Assembly: GCA_014238415.1 (NCBI GenBank)
Contig: JABABA010000005.1
Coordinates: 123,020 to 157,436 of the forward strand
Origin: Planctomycetota bacterium
Lineage (GTDB): Bacteria; Planctomycetota; UBA1135; GCA-002686595
Length of the DNA stretch: 34,417 nt
Reading direction: 5' to 3'
In this document: one piece after another, positions 1-10,464 of the stretch
Position numbering within the stretch: position 1 is the stretch's first letter
Layout of the letters: each line of letters starts with the position of its first letter
The notes under the pieces: generated by a model
Told to the model about the DNA's origin: nothing
Databases searched by the model: none
Seen by the model: the letters and a program-made list of their open reading frames with translations, nothing else
Translations under genes and position numbers: made by a program

Positions 1-1
1 T

Positions 2-775
2 GGCATCGTCGAGACGGCCCTCCCGGGCTATCAGATGAATGCGGCCGCCTGGCTGCAGACGAACCCGTGGGTTCCCGCGCGCACATTCGGATCGGCTGCC
101 AGCAGCGGAGTTCCCCTGTTCAACAACGCACCGGGTCAAGTCATTCGAACAGAAGGTACAGGCGCGAGCTTCAACCTTCTGGATGCACCGACATTTGGAC
201 AGGGCGCAACGATGGAATGGAATGGTGACAACACCCCGCGCGTAGCAACCTCGACCTCATCGACCAGTCCGAGCCTGAGCCCTGCAGCCCCTTCGACTTC
301 CAGCGCCTACTCACTGGCCTGGTATCCCTCCGGATCGGTCAATAACGATCTGACCCCAGCCCCTGGGTCAGCACTCACGGGCATCGGTGTGACGGCCCTG
401 GGTGATCCCCTGCTCGACGCTGGTCCTCTTGGGCTCTTTGGGGGAGCAACTCCTGGCAATAGCACCGCCCTGTCTCCTGAACCCTTCCGAGTGGGCCGCT
501 TGCAGCCCTCCAGCGGGCTGGAAAGCATGCAGGATCTGGTGATCGAACTGCAGGGTGGCGCGGCCGACCCGAGCCTGCTTGCCGGGCGTGTGCGGGTCAT
601 GATGAATGACACAATCGACTCGGTCAATGTGCTGCCGGATCCCCTTGGATTGCGCCTGCCCCCGCCTGTAGGCGGTTGGCTGCCAGGGCACCGAATCGAA
701 GTCCTGGGAGGGATCTCGGCCATCTCCGGAGAGCCTCTGCTGGGGCCTCTTGCCATGCCCGTGCCCCTTCCCTGA
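2..775 (+). CDS. Hypothetical exported-type protein, C-terminal part (5' end outside window)
   Basis: The reading frame is open from the first complete codon (base 2) to TGA at 773-775, so the true start lies upstream; the ATG at 35 is probably internal. The visible 257 residues are rich in Gly, Pro, Ser, Thr and Ala and poor in Lys, with a Ser/Thr/Pro-rich linker around residues 80-105. That composition is common in secreted or surface proteins of Planctomycetota and Myxococcota. I recognise no catalytic motif, and the C terminus ends in a Pro/Leu-rich stretch that is not a recognised sorting signal. It lies 46 bases upstream of the large regulator on the same strand, but nothing shows that they share a function. 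The coding assignment is supported by the long open frame and codon pattern; the function is unknown. Confidence 0.7.
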   Translation, partial: GIVETALPGYQMNAAAWLQTNPWVPARTFGSAASSGVPLFNNAPGQVIRTEGTGASFNLLDAPTFGQGATMEWNGDNTPRVATSTSSTSPSLSPAAPSTSSAYSLAWYPSGSVNNDLTPAPGSALTGIGVTALGDPLLDAGPLGLFGGATPGNSTALSPEPFRVGRLQPSSGLESMQDLVIELQGGAADPSLLAGRVRVMMNDTIDSVNVLPDPLGLRLPPPVGGWLPGHRIEVLGGISAISGEPLLGPLAMPVPLP

Positions 776-792
776 GAATTCCCAGGCCTGTC

Positions 793-824
793 TACGAATC
801 GTGCAGTAAACTGTACGAATCATG
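793..824 (+). promoter_or_regulatory. Direct repeats flanking a palindrome at the start of the kinase/sigma-54 regulator gene
   Basis: The element TACGAATCRTG occurs at 793-803 and again at 814-824, exactly 21 bp (two helical turns) apart, and the second copy includes the ATG of the regulator. Between them, 801-816 forms an imperfect palindrome with arms around CAGT-AA-ACTG. TAAACT (807-812) could act as a -10 element; if so, transcription would start within a few bases of the ATG, and I see no Shine-Dalgarno sequence, so the mRNA could be leaderless. The repeats are seen directly; an operator role, for example autoregulation, is inference. Confidence 0.35.
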
Positions 825-3800
825 GACAAGACCCCCTCGGGGCAGCCCCTGCCAGCCGGAATGACCCTCATACGGGTCCTGGCCGAACGTCCCAGCGGCT
901 CGATTCTGCTGGTTGAAGAACAAGGCGAAGCCCGGGTCTTGCGCTTCGTCGATGACCTAGGGGGCCTCTCTGCCCAGATGCGCCTCCTGGGTCATGCCCA
1001 ACGTGAAGGTCTGGCCTTGCCCACATCCTGGGGTCAGTTGCCAGGAGGCGGGGCATATGTGACCCGCCCCTTCCTCGACGGCCCGACCCTGAAGGAAGCA
1101 GCGGGAACACTTGATGGACCGGCCCTCTTGCAGGTCACAGCCGACCTGCTCGAAGCCCTTGCAGCCCTACACGATTGCGGTCTGCTGCACAGAGATATCA
1201 AACCTGAGAATGTGATCTTGGTCGACGGCCGAGCGCATTTGATCGACCTGGATCTGGCAGACACCAGTGGTACGCTGGAAGTCGCGGGCACCAAGGGGTT
1301 CTTGTCCCCCGAACTTCTGATCGGCGCACCTGCCACCACATCAGCGGACCTGTTCAGCCTTGGAATCACCCTGATCCACGGCGCAGGACTACGGCCTGAT
1401 CGGCGCGCAGAGGTCGACTTTCCACGCCAATCCTATTGGGAAGCGGCGCGCTTGGACCCCAGTCAGCTTCCACAGGAAATTCGGGCCCTGGTGATTGCAG
1501 TCCTGCACCGCTGGCCGAACGAGCGGCCAGCGGACGCACGAGTTGCTTTGGACCTGACGCAAGGGGCCGCCTCCCGCTCCACCACCTGTCCAGTCCTACC
1601 GAATCTGCCCGGTGAAACCACCCAACTCACCGAAGCCGCGAACTTGCTGCAAACAGGAAACACTCCGCTCCTGATCAGCGTGCGACATCCAGAAGAGACT
1701 AGCGCCGCCTTGCACCAACTGCACCTGGCCGCCTGCCAACAGGGAATGCAGCCTGAATGCTTGATTGCTGAGCAGGAAGGCGACCTCTCCAAGACCCAGT
1801 ACGGACATCGTCTGGTGCTGCCCACCAAACATGTCTCCTTGGACACAATCGCCACCGATGTGATTCGCCGGGCGACAGGAGCTTGTGCCTGGATTCTCGA
1901 AATCCAGCGCGGAGAGCAGCTGCATGCCGAGCTCCTTGAAGCAGGGGTCAAGATGACCCATGTGCGACTCGGTGGAGTTTCCACGGAAACCCTGGAAAAG
2001 CACCTCCTGCAAGCCACTGCCAGCGGCCAACCGGAGAGTGCCCGTCTACTGGCCGAAGACCTGGTCAAACGCACCGACGGCCGGGTCAGTTTGATCAACG
2101 AAGCCCTCCGCCAGGGAGTTGAAGTAGGCGCCATGGTAGCCACGGACAACGGACTCGCCCTCAAGACCGACCGTTGGCCTGGAGAACTGGTGGCTGGTGA
2201 CAGCGGCCTTGTGATGCCCGAGGATCACCACCAACGCGATCTCCTCCTGGCCCTAGCTGCCCTGGGAGAAGCTGCGACTCTGTCAGATGTTGCGCTTGTG
2301 ATCGGTGTCACGGACGATGATTCCCATACGGCCCGAGCGGAGCTTGCTCGCAGTGGCTGGATCGAACAAGCCGGATCCCACGGTTCACTGTATGTCACCC
2401 AAGGACCTCGACTGGAATCGGTTCAGCACGCCCTCGATCCAGCCTTGCGTAAGGCTCTTTCGATCAAATGGCTGCAGAGCAATGCGCCCCTGAGTCCTAA
2501 TGCCATGGCCCTCCTGCGCCTCAAAGCCCAAGTGCAACCGGAGGAAGTCCTTGAAGCCGCACGCCAAGCCCTCTCGGCGGGAAGAATGGGATGGGTCCAA
2601 GGCCTGGTAGAACCCCTGGCCCAATGGAAAGAAGCAGGTGAAGTACAAGCGGAGGCCGTCTGTATTCTTGCCCAATTGCAACTTGCGCGGGGAGACCACA
2701 AGGGCGCAAGAGCAACTCTCAGCAATCACTTCGGCACAGAACTTTCTCAAGGAACTTGCAGCGCCTGGTTGATCCAAGGAGAAATCCTCGCCGCTGACGG
2801 ACAGCCTTCCCTCTCGGCCAATGCCCGAGCCAAGGCCCAGGATCTCGCTTCCGATTCAGAACAAGAAGCTCGGGTCGCCATTGCCAAGGCCTACGCGGCT
2901 TTCCTGGAAGGGAACGGAGACGAAGCCGAAGAGCAACTCAACCAGGCCCCCAACACGAACCTGCGCCCAGAAACACTTGGAACCCTGCACATGCTGCAGT
3001 TTGCAGTGAAATTCTCCCGCGGCGACTATGACGCCGCTTCCGAGGCCCTCAAACAAGCTCGAACAGTGGGCGCAGAGAATATCCCTTCACTGCTGGGACG
3101 CATCGAACTCAACCAAGCGGTCCTCGCACGACGGCAGGGCAACCTGTCCGCAGCAATTAGTTCCATGCGCGCATCCCAGGAGGCCTTCGGCCGCTGTGAC
3201 AACCTGAAACAGGAAGCCTTGGCTGCAAACAACCTGGGCGTGCTGCTGAAAGATTCGGGCGATCTGACAGAGGCTCGCAAGAGCCTGACCCGCGCCCTGC
3301 GCCTGCGACGCCGGCTCCGGGATCAACACGCAGAAGCCTCTTCCCTGGGTAGTCTGGCCTTGGTGGACATGGAAGCTGGACACCTAGGATCCGCAGGGGA
3401 AAGACTCGCCCTTGCCACACGGATATTGGAACGCGGAGACCACCAACGGGAACTCGACATCTTGGCACCTGCCCGTGCCCTCTTCACCCTGCGCACCAAG
3501 GGTCCCGTTTCCGTTCGATCTGGCTCAGACCCGGCTCATCTGCGCGCCGCACGCACAGCCCATCGTCCTGCGGTCCACCGCTTCCTGGCAGAAATGGCCC
3601 TGTCCGAAGGCCGACCCGAACGAGCACAAGCCCATCGCTTAGCCGCTGTGACCTACTCAGCACCCAACAGTGCCGAGGCATTCCGCAGTTGGAGCACGCG
3701 CATTGCACACGAGGGAAGCGCTTGGCTGCCTGCGAAAGACCTGAAACAACTCGCCACGGATCTTGCACCTGTACGCAAGAGCGAAATGCAGTGGCGTTTG

Positions 3801-5594
3801 CATGCACAGACGGGTGACCTTGAGACCGATGAACTGAACAGCCTGTTGCACATCTTTCAGGCCGGTGGACGCAGCGACCTGGTAGCTGCCGTGGCACGCA
3901 ATCTGATTCGCACTGCCAACCAACGGGCAGATCCGGATCTACGACGGCGATCCACGGCACGTTTCGAAGAAGCAAGCCGCGCAATCTTGCGAGGCCTTGA
4001 AGGGCCCCAAGCAAAATTGCACTTGGAGCGCACCTTGCACCTTGCTGGAAACCAGGTTCCGGAGACCCCGCAAGACAGCAACCAGGATGTGGACTGGTTG
4101 CTGGAGTGCATCCGCCGACTCGCCTCCAGCCGAGATCGACGTGAATTGCTCGAACGCATACTTGACCATGCCCTTGAGCGCACGGGGGCTCGACGGGGCT
4201 ATGTGGTAATTGCCCGAAACCAAGAGATAGAAACATCCGCCGCCCGGGGTATGGAATTGGATCGGGAGGACAGCGGTGATGCCTCAATCTCCTCAAGCGT
4301 GATCCACGCAGCCCTTGCTGACAGCAAGCCGATCTCAACCGCAAATGCGGCCCACGACGAACGCTTCCAAGATGAACAGAGCGTACGTCACCTGCAACTG
4401 CGTTCAGTGTTGTGTGTGCCCTTCGCCGACCAGGGTGTGGTGCGCGGAGCGATCTATGTTGACAACGACAGAGCGGACTCGATCTTTGATGATGATGATA
4501 TACGCGCACTGTCAGTCTTGGCAGATCCCGCAGCGGTTGCCCTTGCCCAGATCGAAGAACGCCAGCGCATCAAAGATCTGAACCGCCAGCTCGCGGACAA
4601 GGTCGAAGTCCAAGAGTCTGAACTGGTCCAAGTCAGAGAAGCCCTCAAGCGTAGTGGACACGTGGCGCCCCTGCCCGGGGTGATCGGCACCAGCCCCGCC
4701 ATGCTCGAAGTGGCCGCCATGGTGGAGCGCCTGGCCCCCACCGACCTGACCGTGCTGGTGACCGGGCCCAGCGGCTCAGGCAAGGAATTGATCGCGCGTG
4801 CCCTGCATCACAGAAGCAATCGCGCAGACGGCCCCTTGATCACCGAAAACACCGCCGCCCTGCCCGAATCCCTGTTGGAAAGCGAACTCTTCGGCCACAA
4901 GAAGGGCGCATTCACCGGCGCGGAGCAGGACCGCGAGGGTCTCTTCAAGAGAGCCCAAGGAGGCACGCTATTTCTCGATGAGATCGGCGACTTGCCTCTG
5001 CCCCTGCAGGTCAAGCTTCTGCGGGTTCTTGAATCCGGCGAAGTACGACCCCTGGGTTCCAATGAAACAGAAACGGTCTCCGTGCGTGTAGTGGCCGCCA
5101 CACACCAACAACTGACCGAGAAAGTGCAGAGGGGAGAATTCAGGGAAGACCTCTTCTACCGTCTCAACGGCGGCGAAGTCTCTCTGCCTGCCCTGGAGGA
5201 GCGATTGGAGGATCTGCCTCTGCTGGTGGCTCACTTCATGGAGCAACTCAGCGCCCAGTATGGTCAACGAAAAACCGTCAGCGATAATGTGCTAGCGGCG
5301 CTCTTGACGCGCGCCTGGCCCGGACAAGTACGCGAGTTACGTAACGAAGTGGCGCGCCTCTGGTTCCTCTGCGATGAAGTAATCAACAACCCCGCTCTGA
5401 TCCGTAAGCCCATGGATAACATCATGGACGAGGCCAACAAGGCACCTGAATCCATGCTGCTGATCGATGCAGAACGCATCGCAGTAGAACGAGCCTTGTC
5501 CGCAGCTGGTGGCCGACGAGATCAAGCAGCCAAGCTGCTGGGCATCAGCCGCTCTGGGCTCTACACCAAACTCACGCGCCTCGGACTTGACTAA
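822..5594 (+). CDS. Multidomain regulator: degenerate Ser/Thr kinase, STAND-like, TPR-like, GAF, sigma-54 AAA+, Fis HTH
   Basis: 1590 residues. Residues about 14-255 are a Ser/Thr kinase fold: the catalytic loop HRDIKPEN is at 123-130, but DFG reads DLD (142-144), the glycine loop is poor and Arg41 sits where the VAIK lysine is expected. Residues about 260-530 resemble the AAA_16/STAND ATPase that follows the kinase in PknK-type proteins, but the P-loop position (near 287) reads RHPEETSA, without GKT. Helical TPR-like repeats follow (about 530-960), then GAF (about 1095-1245), a short coiled coil, and a sigma-54 activator domain that looks complete: Walker A GPSGSGKE (1315-1322), GAFTGA (1362-1367) and Walker B LFLDE (Asp1386). 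A Fis-type HTH ends the protein (about 1550-1590). It is therefore probably a cytosolic enhancer-binding protein driving RpoN promoters, with sensing by GAF/TPR. Kinase activity is doubtful. Its stop codon overlaps that of the opposing gene. Target promoters are not identified. Confidence 0.92.
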   Translation: MDKTPSGQPLPAGMTLIRVLAERPSGSILLVEEQGEARVLRFVDDLGGLSAQMRLLGHAQREGLALPTSWGQLPGGGAYVTRPFLDGPTLKEAAGTLDGPALLQVTADLLEALAALHDCGLLHRDIKPENVILVDGRAHLIDLDLADTSGTLEVAGTKGFLSPELLIGAPATTSADLFSLGITLIHGAGLRPDRRAEVDFPRQSYWEAARLDPSQLPQEIRALVIAVLHRWPNERPADARVALDLTQGAASRSTTCPVLPNLPGETTQLTEAANLLQTGNTPLLISVRHPEETSAALHQLHLAACQQGMQPECLIAEQEGDLSKTQYGHRLVLPTKHVSLDTIATDVIRRATGACAWILEIQRGEQLHAELLEAGVKMTHVRLGGVSTETLEKHLLQATASGQPESARLLAEDLVKRTDGRVSLINEALRQGVEVGAMVATDNGLALKTDRWPGELVAGDSGLVMPEDHHQRDLLLALAALGEAATLSDVALVIGVTDDDSHTARAELARSGWIEQAGSHGSLYVTQGPRLESVQHALDPALRKALSIKWLQSNAPLSPNAMALLRLKAQVQPEEVLEAARQALSAGRMGWVQGLVEPLAQWKEAGEVQAEAVCILAQLQLARGDHKGARATLSNHFGTELSQGTCSAWLIQGEILAADGQPSLSANARAKAQDLASDSEQEARVAIAKAYAAFLEGNGDEAEEQLNQAPNTNLRPETLGTLHMLQFAVKFSRGDYDAASEALKQARTVGAENIPSLLGRIELNQAVLARRQGNLSAAISSMRASQEAFGRCDNLKQEALAANNLGVLLKDSGDLTEARKSLTRALRLRRRLRDQHAEASSLGSLALVDMEAGHLGSAGERLALATRILERGDHQRELDILAPARALFTLRTKGPVSVRSGSDPAHLRAARTAHRPAVHRFLAEMALSEGRPERAQAHRLAAVTYSAPNSAEAFRSWSTRIAHEGSAWLPAKDLKQLATDLAPVRKSEMQWRLHAQTGDLETDELNSLLHIFQAGGRSDLVAAVARNLIRTANQRADPDLRRRSTARFEEASRAILRGLEGPQAKLHLERTLHLAGNQVPETPQDSNQDVDWLLECIRRLASSRDRRELLERILDHALERTGARRGYVVIARNQEIETSAARGMELDREDSGDASISSSVIHAALADSKPISTANAAHDERFQDEQSVRHLQLRSVLCVPFADQGVVRGAIYVDNDRADSIFDDDDIRALSVLADPAAVALAQIEERQRIKDLNRQLADKVEVQESELVQVREALKRSGHVAPLPGVIGTSPAMLEVAAMVERLAPTDLTVLVTGPSGSGKELIARALHHRSNRADGPLITENTAALPESLLESELFGHKKGAFTGAEQDREGLFKRAQGGTLFLDEIGDLPLPLQVKLLRVLESGEVRPLGSNETETVSVRVVAATHQQLTEKVQRGEFREDLFYRLNGGEVSLPALEERLEDLPLLVAHFMEQLSAQYGQRKTVSDNVLAALLTRAWPGQVRELRNEVARLWFLCDEVINNPALIRKPMDNIMDEANKAPESMLLIDAERIAVERALSAAGGRRDQAAKLLGISRSGLYTKLTRLGLD

Positions 5595-7411
5595 CGCAAG
5601 ACGCGACAGGGCAAGGAGGGCAGAGGCAAGGCCTGCACACTCGCAGTGTTGTCCACAGCCACTGGCTGATCGCCACCCGAAGCGGGAGACAAGCCCAAGA
5701 GCAATTTGGCACCAGGAAGGAGCCCGAGGGTCGAGGAAATCTGCCCAACAAAGGAGGCAGGCAACCATGAGCCATGGGTCCCCCGGACACTGGAAACCCA
5801 TGCGTCATCCGTTGCTCCCACCGCAACAAAGGCGATGTCCCCACCGCGACTACGCACCGCGCGCAGAGTCGTGCCTTCGGCAAATGTTCCCACTAACATC
5901 GCCTGCTGCGTAGCTCCACTCACTGGATCAATGCGATGCACCTCCACGTCGGTCGTTCCACTGGGAACGGAACTAACCATAACTTGACGGCCCGCCATGT
6001 ATAGCTCCGGATCTTCTTCTAGATCAGACAGCAGCACATCAATGTTCGATTGACTGTGATAGTAGCCGCCGGTATAGATCACAAAACTCGCCAGCTCAGA
6101 GGTGTCTTCAAACTCGGCCTGGATCAAGAAACGATCGGCATTGTGATCCAGATAGGCATCAGAAACACTCAAGGTCGCAGGTACATCAAAAGGCGGCCAG
6201 ACCACGCCACTGGTGCGCGTCAGGTTCCAAGTAGTAGGGACTCCCTGGGGATCCGTCACCGTAGCGTACATGTCCGCAGCACCGATCAGATCATCATCGT
6301 CCACCACAGCCAGAATTACATCGCCTGCCAGGTAGCATACCTGCTGGGGACTGGCAAAACCGATCACGCCGATGTTGTCGATGTAGACCGGAAAGTCCGG
6401 CGCGAGAGTGACGTGGGTCTCGATCGGAGTGCTTTGGACTTGCGTGATGAACAGTTCCTGCGGCGGACCATCGCTCAACCAGGCCAAACGCTCACCGTCG
6501 TGAGAGAGGGCCATGTAAGGGCCAAGAGGGTCAGTCGTGCCCGGTAGCTCAATAGGCTGAGGCGTGGCGACCGGCACATGTACCGTGCCATCAAGGTCCA
6601 CAACCAGCACACGCCGCGTAGTGGGATCATCTTCGGTGACTACAGCCACGCGATTGCCTTCGTCACTCATGACAAGGTCTTCATGCAAGCCCTCTTGGTC
6701 TAGCAGGGGCAGCGGGATTTCAGTCGCCTGAGTTGTACGTGAAGCCGTCCAGAGTTCATCTCCCGTAAGCCACCAGGCCCCAAGGCGCGAACTGCGTAAA
6801 CTCCTCGTACTGTAGCTAATTGGATCGATGTCAGCCGTCATGTCAATAGGCATTCCTCCTCGCAAGAGATCAACCTGATAGAGGTTTCCACCATGAATGT
6901 CATCGGTGCCATATACCAGCCAACGACCGTCCAGAGAAATTGCAACGGAATCGCTGATCGCACCGGTTGAAGCGGCGTTGTCAATTGCCGCTACCCAGCG
7001 AGTACGTCCAACAGATGGAATCAAGAGCAGACCTACCCGAGTCCCTCGAGCAACCATGTACAAGTTGTCCCCATTGGGCAGAGAAACCCAAGAGGGCACC
7101 CCTGGTTCTTCTTGTAGAGTGGGTCGATCGCGACGAAATTTGTCAATCTCCCGCTGCCCCTTTAGTTCGAGAGGCAGAAACTCAATGCCCGCCTCCAGAA
7201 GGCGCGCGGAGGAAAGGTCGCTGGCGAGGGCGTGCAGGTCAAACAACCCCGGTGTGATCTCAACTCCCACAATGGGCGAGGCCGCTCGGCTATGGGGGTT
7301 CAGATTGCCCGGATTGGTAACTGTCTGAGCAAGAACAGAAGTTGAAAGGAGTACTGAGCAAAACAGGGTCTGCACAGCAAGCGATTGAGACTCCAAGTAG
7401 TGGAATTTCAT
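5591..7411 (-). CDS. Secreted beta-propeller-like (TolB/WD40-type) hypothetical protein
   Basis: 606 residues. The N terminus has a signal peptide: a hydrophobic stretch around residues 13-27 ending in VLAQ, with probable cleavage near residue 28-29. The mature protein contains several blade-like segments of the PD40/TolB type, where a 'S-D/L-D-G-x-x-(V/L)-(A/V)-(Y/W)' turn precedes a short strand (for example [30 protein letters not shown]). It is Asp-rich, which suggests calcium-influenced or extracellular folding. I see no enzyme motif, so binding or scaffolding is most likely. Its TAG (5591-5593 on the plus strand) overlaps the TAA of the convergent regulator gene, leaving no room for a terminator between them. 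The 5' side is a 426-base gap, so it probably has its own promoter, and no clear Shine-Dalgarno precedes the ATG. Confidence 0.8.
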   Translation of the reverse strand: MKFHYLESQSLAVQTLFCSVLLSTSVLAQTVTNPGNLNPHSRAASPIVGVEITPGLFDLHALASDLSSARLLEAGIEFLPLELKGQREIDKFRRDRPTLQEEPGVPSWVSLPNGDNLYMVARGTRVGLLLIPSVGRTRWVAAIDNAASTGAISDSVAISLDGRWLVYGTDDIHGGNLYQVDLLRGGMPIDMTADIDPISYSTRSLRSSRLGAWWLTGDELWTASRTTQATEIPLPLLDQEGLHEDLVMSDEGNRVAVVTEDDPTTRRVLVVDLDGTVHVPVATPQPIELPGTTDPLGPYMALSHDGERLAWLSDGPPQELFITQVQSTPIETHVTLAPDFPVYIDNIGVIGFASPQQVCYLAGDVILAVVDDDDLIGAADMYATVTDPQGVPTTWNLTRTSGVVWPPFDVPATLSVSDAYLDHNADRFLIQAEFEDTSELASFVIYTGGYYHSQSNIDVLLSDLEEDPELYMAGRQVMVSSVPSGTTDVEVHRIDPVSGATQQAMLVGTFAEGTTLRAVRSRGGDIAFVAVGATDDAWVSSVRGTHGSWLPASFVGQISSTLGLLPGAKLLLGLSPASGGDQPVAVDNTASVQALPLPSLPCRVLR

Positions 7412-7837
7412 GAGAAAATTGGCTTGATATAAAGGCGAGAGAGGACACCCAGAGTACTTCAGTTCACTGCCTCTCGTACCCCCGACCGGAGACCTTACTC
7501 AGGGCCGAGGAAAGCCAAAAACCGGCTTTGGAGGCCGCTGGGGCTCCTTTTGCTCGTAGTCTTGCCCAAACAGAAATAAGAGCAGTGTCCCAGATCGAGG
7601 CACACCTTCGCATTGCTGAACCCCCACCGACGCCTGGTGCAATTCGAGGCAAGGAAACCAGTAGCAAGCCAACTCCCGCTGTCAAGCCGCGAGACCGAGC
7701 ATCAGCAAGACCGACAACCCACACATGGCTCATGCCTCCGTCCATAGACAACCAACCAGGCTCAAGATGATGTGGGCGGCTCTATCTTGGAAGACAGCAC
7801 CTGCTCCACCTGTCAACCAAGCAAGCGGCGACTGCGC
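7412..7837. other. Intergenic region without a supported gene
   Basis: These 426 bases separate the start of the beta-propeller gene from the stop of the second M16 gene, both on the minus strand, so the right side is a 3' untranslated region and the left side must hold the propeller promoter. An AT-richer stretch (7412-7435) lies directly upstream of the propeller ATG. An inverted repeat AAAGCC/GGCTTT with a 7-base loop is at 7511-7529, without a clear T-run. Minus-strand frames of up to 95 codons exist here but have no convincing start, ribosome site or family resemblance. Confidence 0.5.
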
Positions 7838-9133
7838 CTACTGGGCCAAGGCCAGAGTCAACTCCCGCCTGGTCACGGGTCCGGAAGCAGACAGACAACA
7901 GTGATCTGGCTGCAGGTGCTTGCGCGCGACATCACGCACCATCTTCGCCGTCACTGAAGCAAATACCCTGGGCAACACAGCCAGATGATCGTCAGCGTGG
8001 CCGTGAACCTCAGCAGAAACCAAATAGGCAGCCCGCTGAGAAGCGCGCTCAAATCCCAAAGGGAACGAACCAACCAGGTAGTCGCGCGCAAGATCGAGCT
8101 CAGCCTTGGAGACTGTTTCGTTCTGTATACGTCGCATCTCCTCAAGGAACCCTCCCACCGCCGTGTGCACGTGCTGGGGGCTCGTACCTATGTAGGCACG
8201 AAAGCGACCGGGCAAGCGACCCGCCGAACTGTGAATATCCGCGTACACCGAGTAGGCCAATCCCTGCTCATCTCGTAGGCGCTTGGTGATACGAGCAGTA
8301 AATCCTGGACCGCTGCCCAGAATGTGATCCATCACCACCAAGGTCGCCCAATCGGGATTGCTACGACGCACGCCGAGATGGCCGAGGAACACATGCACTT
8401 GATCACGGCTCTTCCTGAATGCATCGAGTCGATTGCCGCCCTTTGGAAAGCGAGCCTTGGTCTTGTTCACTGGCCCCACTCGCTCCCAACCCCTGGTCAG
8501 GCGTTGCACGAGGCGCTTGACAGCCGCCGGATCCACATCACCGCAAATCGAGAGAATCGCACGATCGGGACCCCAATTGTTCCGGTGATGAGTTAGCAAA
8601 TCCTTGGGATCCAGGGCACCGATGGTCTCAGCGGTCCCATGGGAGGGCCGTCCTAGCCAGTGCTTTCCATAGATCAGGCGCAGGAAACGCTGCGCTGCCT
8701 GTGTCTGTGGGTTCTCCTGTGCCACGCGTAACCGCGCTTGAAGACGCTGCTGCTGCCGGCGTACTGGATCGTTGGGATAAGCAGAGTGGCGCGCAACCTC
8801 CAACAAGGTCTCAAGCAATACCTTCCAGTGCTCCCCAGCCACGTAACCAGACAGCCCAGACTGGTTGCCAGCAAGGCCGCCGCCACAAGGTTCAAGGCGC
8901 GTGGCCAATTGAGCCTCGTCGTGTTGATTTGTGCCTTGGTCTGCCAACTGCCCTACCAACCAGGCCAAGCCCTCTTGGCCGACAGGGTCGAGACTGGAAC
9001 CACCGCGCATCATGAGTTGCGCGGCGGTGATCGGTGCACCCTCACGCCGAGAAACGATCAGGGTCAGGCCATTGGACAACACGCTACGCACCTTGGGAAG
9101 ATATAGCTCGGTAGACGTGACTTGGGTTTTCAT
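7838..9133 (-). CDS. M16-family peptidase paralogue, zinc site lost (partner subunit)
   Basis: 431 residues from the chosen ATG at 9133, whose ATGA overlaps the upstream stop codon; an in-frame ATG at 9157 would add eight residues but deepen the overlap to 28 bases. The fold follows the M16 (pitrilysin/processing peptidase) pattern, but where the active partner has HFLEH this protein has WLVGQ (residues 58-62), so it cannot bind catalytic zinc in the usual way. It does keep the C-terminal R/Y signature, RLRDEQGLAYSVYA, used by M16B pairs to bind substrate. Known bacterial M16B enzymes often work as heterodimers of one zinc-bearing and one R/Y-bearing chain, and this gene and its neighbour fit that division. 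No signal peptide is visible, so cytosolic action on peptides is inferred. Confidence 0.88.
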   Translation of the reverse strand: MKTQVTSTELYLPKVRSVLSNGLTLIVSRREGAPITAAQLMMRGGSSLDPVGQEGLAWLVGQLADQGTNQHDEAQLATRLEPCGGGLAGNQSGLSGYVAGEHWKVLLETLLEVARHSAYPNDPVRRQQQRLQARLRVAQENPQTQAAQRFLRLIYGKHWLGRPSHGTAETIGALDPKDLLTHHRNNWGPDRAILSICGDVDPAAVKRLVQRLTRGWERVGPVNKTKARFPKGGNRLDAFRKSRDQVHVFLGHLGVRRSNPDWATLVVMDHILGSGPGFTARITKRLRDEQGLAYSVYADIHSSAGRLPGRFRAYIGTSPQHVHTAVGGFLEEMRRIQNETVSKAELDLARDYLVGSFPLGFERASQRAAYLVSAEVHGHADDHLAVLPRVFASVTAKMVRDVARKHLQPDHCCLSASGPVTRRELTLALAQ

Positions 9134-10464
9134 GCTCCGCCTCCAGGCAGGCTCCAACCGATCACCCGCCGGTCCGAAGTCAAGAGTTTACGCGCGGTGG
9201 CGCGTATGCGTTTCGCGTTGACCTGGGCTCGGCGCTCCTCTAACTCAAGCAAGAGCCGCCAGTCCCCATCTACCGCAAAGCCACCGACCCACTCAGCCAG
9301 ATCTGACACGGTCTCTGCCTCAAAGGCGTCTCTTGAGCGCAAGGTCCGCTGCACCCGGCGCATTTCCTTGGCGGGAACCAATTCTTCGGCAAGACGCTGA
9401 ATTTCCTCATCGACTACCTTCTCCAGAGCAGAGAGATCGGCTCCAGGGACGGCCTCCGAATGAAGCCAAAATGCACCACCCTCTACCAAGGTGTCCGAAG
9501 AACTGGCCACCATCGTAGCCAGGCCTTCGGTCAATACCAACCGCTTGTGAAGCCTCGAAACACGACCACCGGTAAGCAGGGTATCGATCAAGTCCAAATC
9601 AAAGTCCTCGTCGGTCCCCACAGATGTCGTACGCCAAGCCATTATCAGACGCGATGCGGCGTCATCCCAGCGCTTCTCAATGCGCCGCTCCCCCTCCGGA
9701 GCTCGAAGGGGCGCGCAATGCACAAACGGGGCCGGCTCACCTCGTGAAACCTTGCCGAAGTGTTTTCGTACCAGACTCATCGTGGAACTGGGATGTAGGT
9801 CACCGGCGAGAACCAAGGTTCCCATGCAAGGCTGGTAAGTGCGCTCATACCAACCGCGCATCAGATCCACTTGCATGGATTCCAAGGTCTCTGGGTGGCC
9901 TATGATCGGGGCCCCGTAGGGATGGCGGCCAAATAGCACGTGAGAAACATCCTGTCTCAAGCGGCCCCAGGGACTATCCCGCCCCATGGAGAGTTCCTCC
10001 AGTACAACTGCCTTTTCGTTGTTGAACTCAACAGGGTCCAAGAGCAGACCACCCATGCGATCGGCTTCCAACTCCAAAGCAGCCTCAAACCGATCAGATG
10101 CCAGTTCGAACCAATAGGCAGTGTGATCGTAACTGGTGAATGCATTTATGCTGCCCCCCAGCGATGTGGCGGTCGCATCGACCACTCCCTTGCCAAAGCG
10201 CTTGGTACCCTTGAACATCATGTGCTCAAGAAAATGTGCGACCCCTGCTTCGTGAGGCGCTTCGTGCCGGGAACCGGCCCCATACCAAAGCAGACTGGTC
10301 ACCACGGGAATATCATGACGCTCCAACAAGATGACCCTGAGGCCGTTGCGCAAGCGGTGCTCGTGTACCTTGGCACCGGTTCCTGGTAAGAGCAGACCCC
10401 GAGCAGGAGCTGGTTTCTTGTGCCTTGCTCTCGGACGGCGGCGGGTAGTGGTGGATCGAGTCAC
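9130..10464 (-). CDS. M16-family zinc metallopeptidase (catalytic subunit)
   Basis: 444 residues starting at a GTG (10464-10462) that overlaps the upstream TGA as GTGA, indicating translational coupling. The inverted zinc motif HFLEH occupies residues 77-81 (ligands His77 and His81, catalytic Glu80), and Glu157 in the KAVVLEE segment is at the right distance for the third ligand. The second half lacks the Tyr of the R/Y motif (it reads TEGLATMV), which the downstream paralogue supplies. The two chains therefore probably form one M16B-type heterodimeric protease. The first 22 residues are rich in Arg, Lys, Thr and Pro and are not a signal peptide. The natural substrate is unknown; family members degrade peptides or process precursors. 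Confidence 0.93.
   Translation of the reverse strand: MTRSTTTRRRPRARHKKPAPARGLLLPGTGAKVHEHRLRNGLRVILLERHDIPVVTSLLWYGAGSRHEAPHEAGVAHFLEHMMFKGTKRFGKGVVDATATSLGGSINAFTSYDHTAYWFELASDRFEAALELEADRMGGLLLDPVEFNNEKAVVLEELSMGRDSPWGRLRQDVSHVLFGRHPYGAPIIGHPETLESMQVDLMRGWYERTYQPCMGTLVLAGDLHPSSTMSLVRKHFGKVSRGEPAPFVHCAPLRAPEGERRIEKRWDDAASRLIMAWRTTSVGTDEDFDLDLIDTLLTGGRVSRLHKRLVLTEGLATMVASSSDTLVEGGAFWLHSEAVPGADLSALEKVVDEEIQRLAEELVPAKEMRRVQRTLRSRDAFEAETVSDLAEWVGGFAVDGDWRLLLELEERRAQVNAKRIRATARKLLTSDRRVIGWSLPGGGA

Noticed and set aside
3484..4509. Minus-strand open frame of 341 codons inside the regulator gene
   Set aside because: The Cys/Arg/Pro-rich translation and overlap with the TPR/GAF coding region point to a shadow frame in GC-rich DNA.
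5702..5717. TGGCACCAGGAAGG as a sigma-54 promoter element
   Set aside because: It lies inside the beta-propeller gene and lacks the required TTGC at the -12 position.
7464..7751. 95-codon minus-strand frame in the gap before the beta-propeller gene
   Set aside because: No ribosome site, no family pattern and no clear codon bias; neighbouring frames give equally plausible short peptides.
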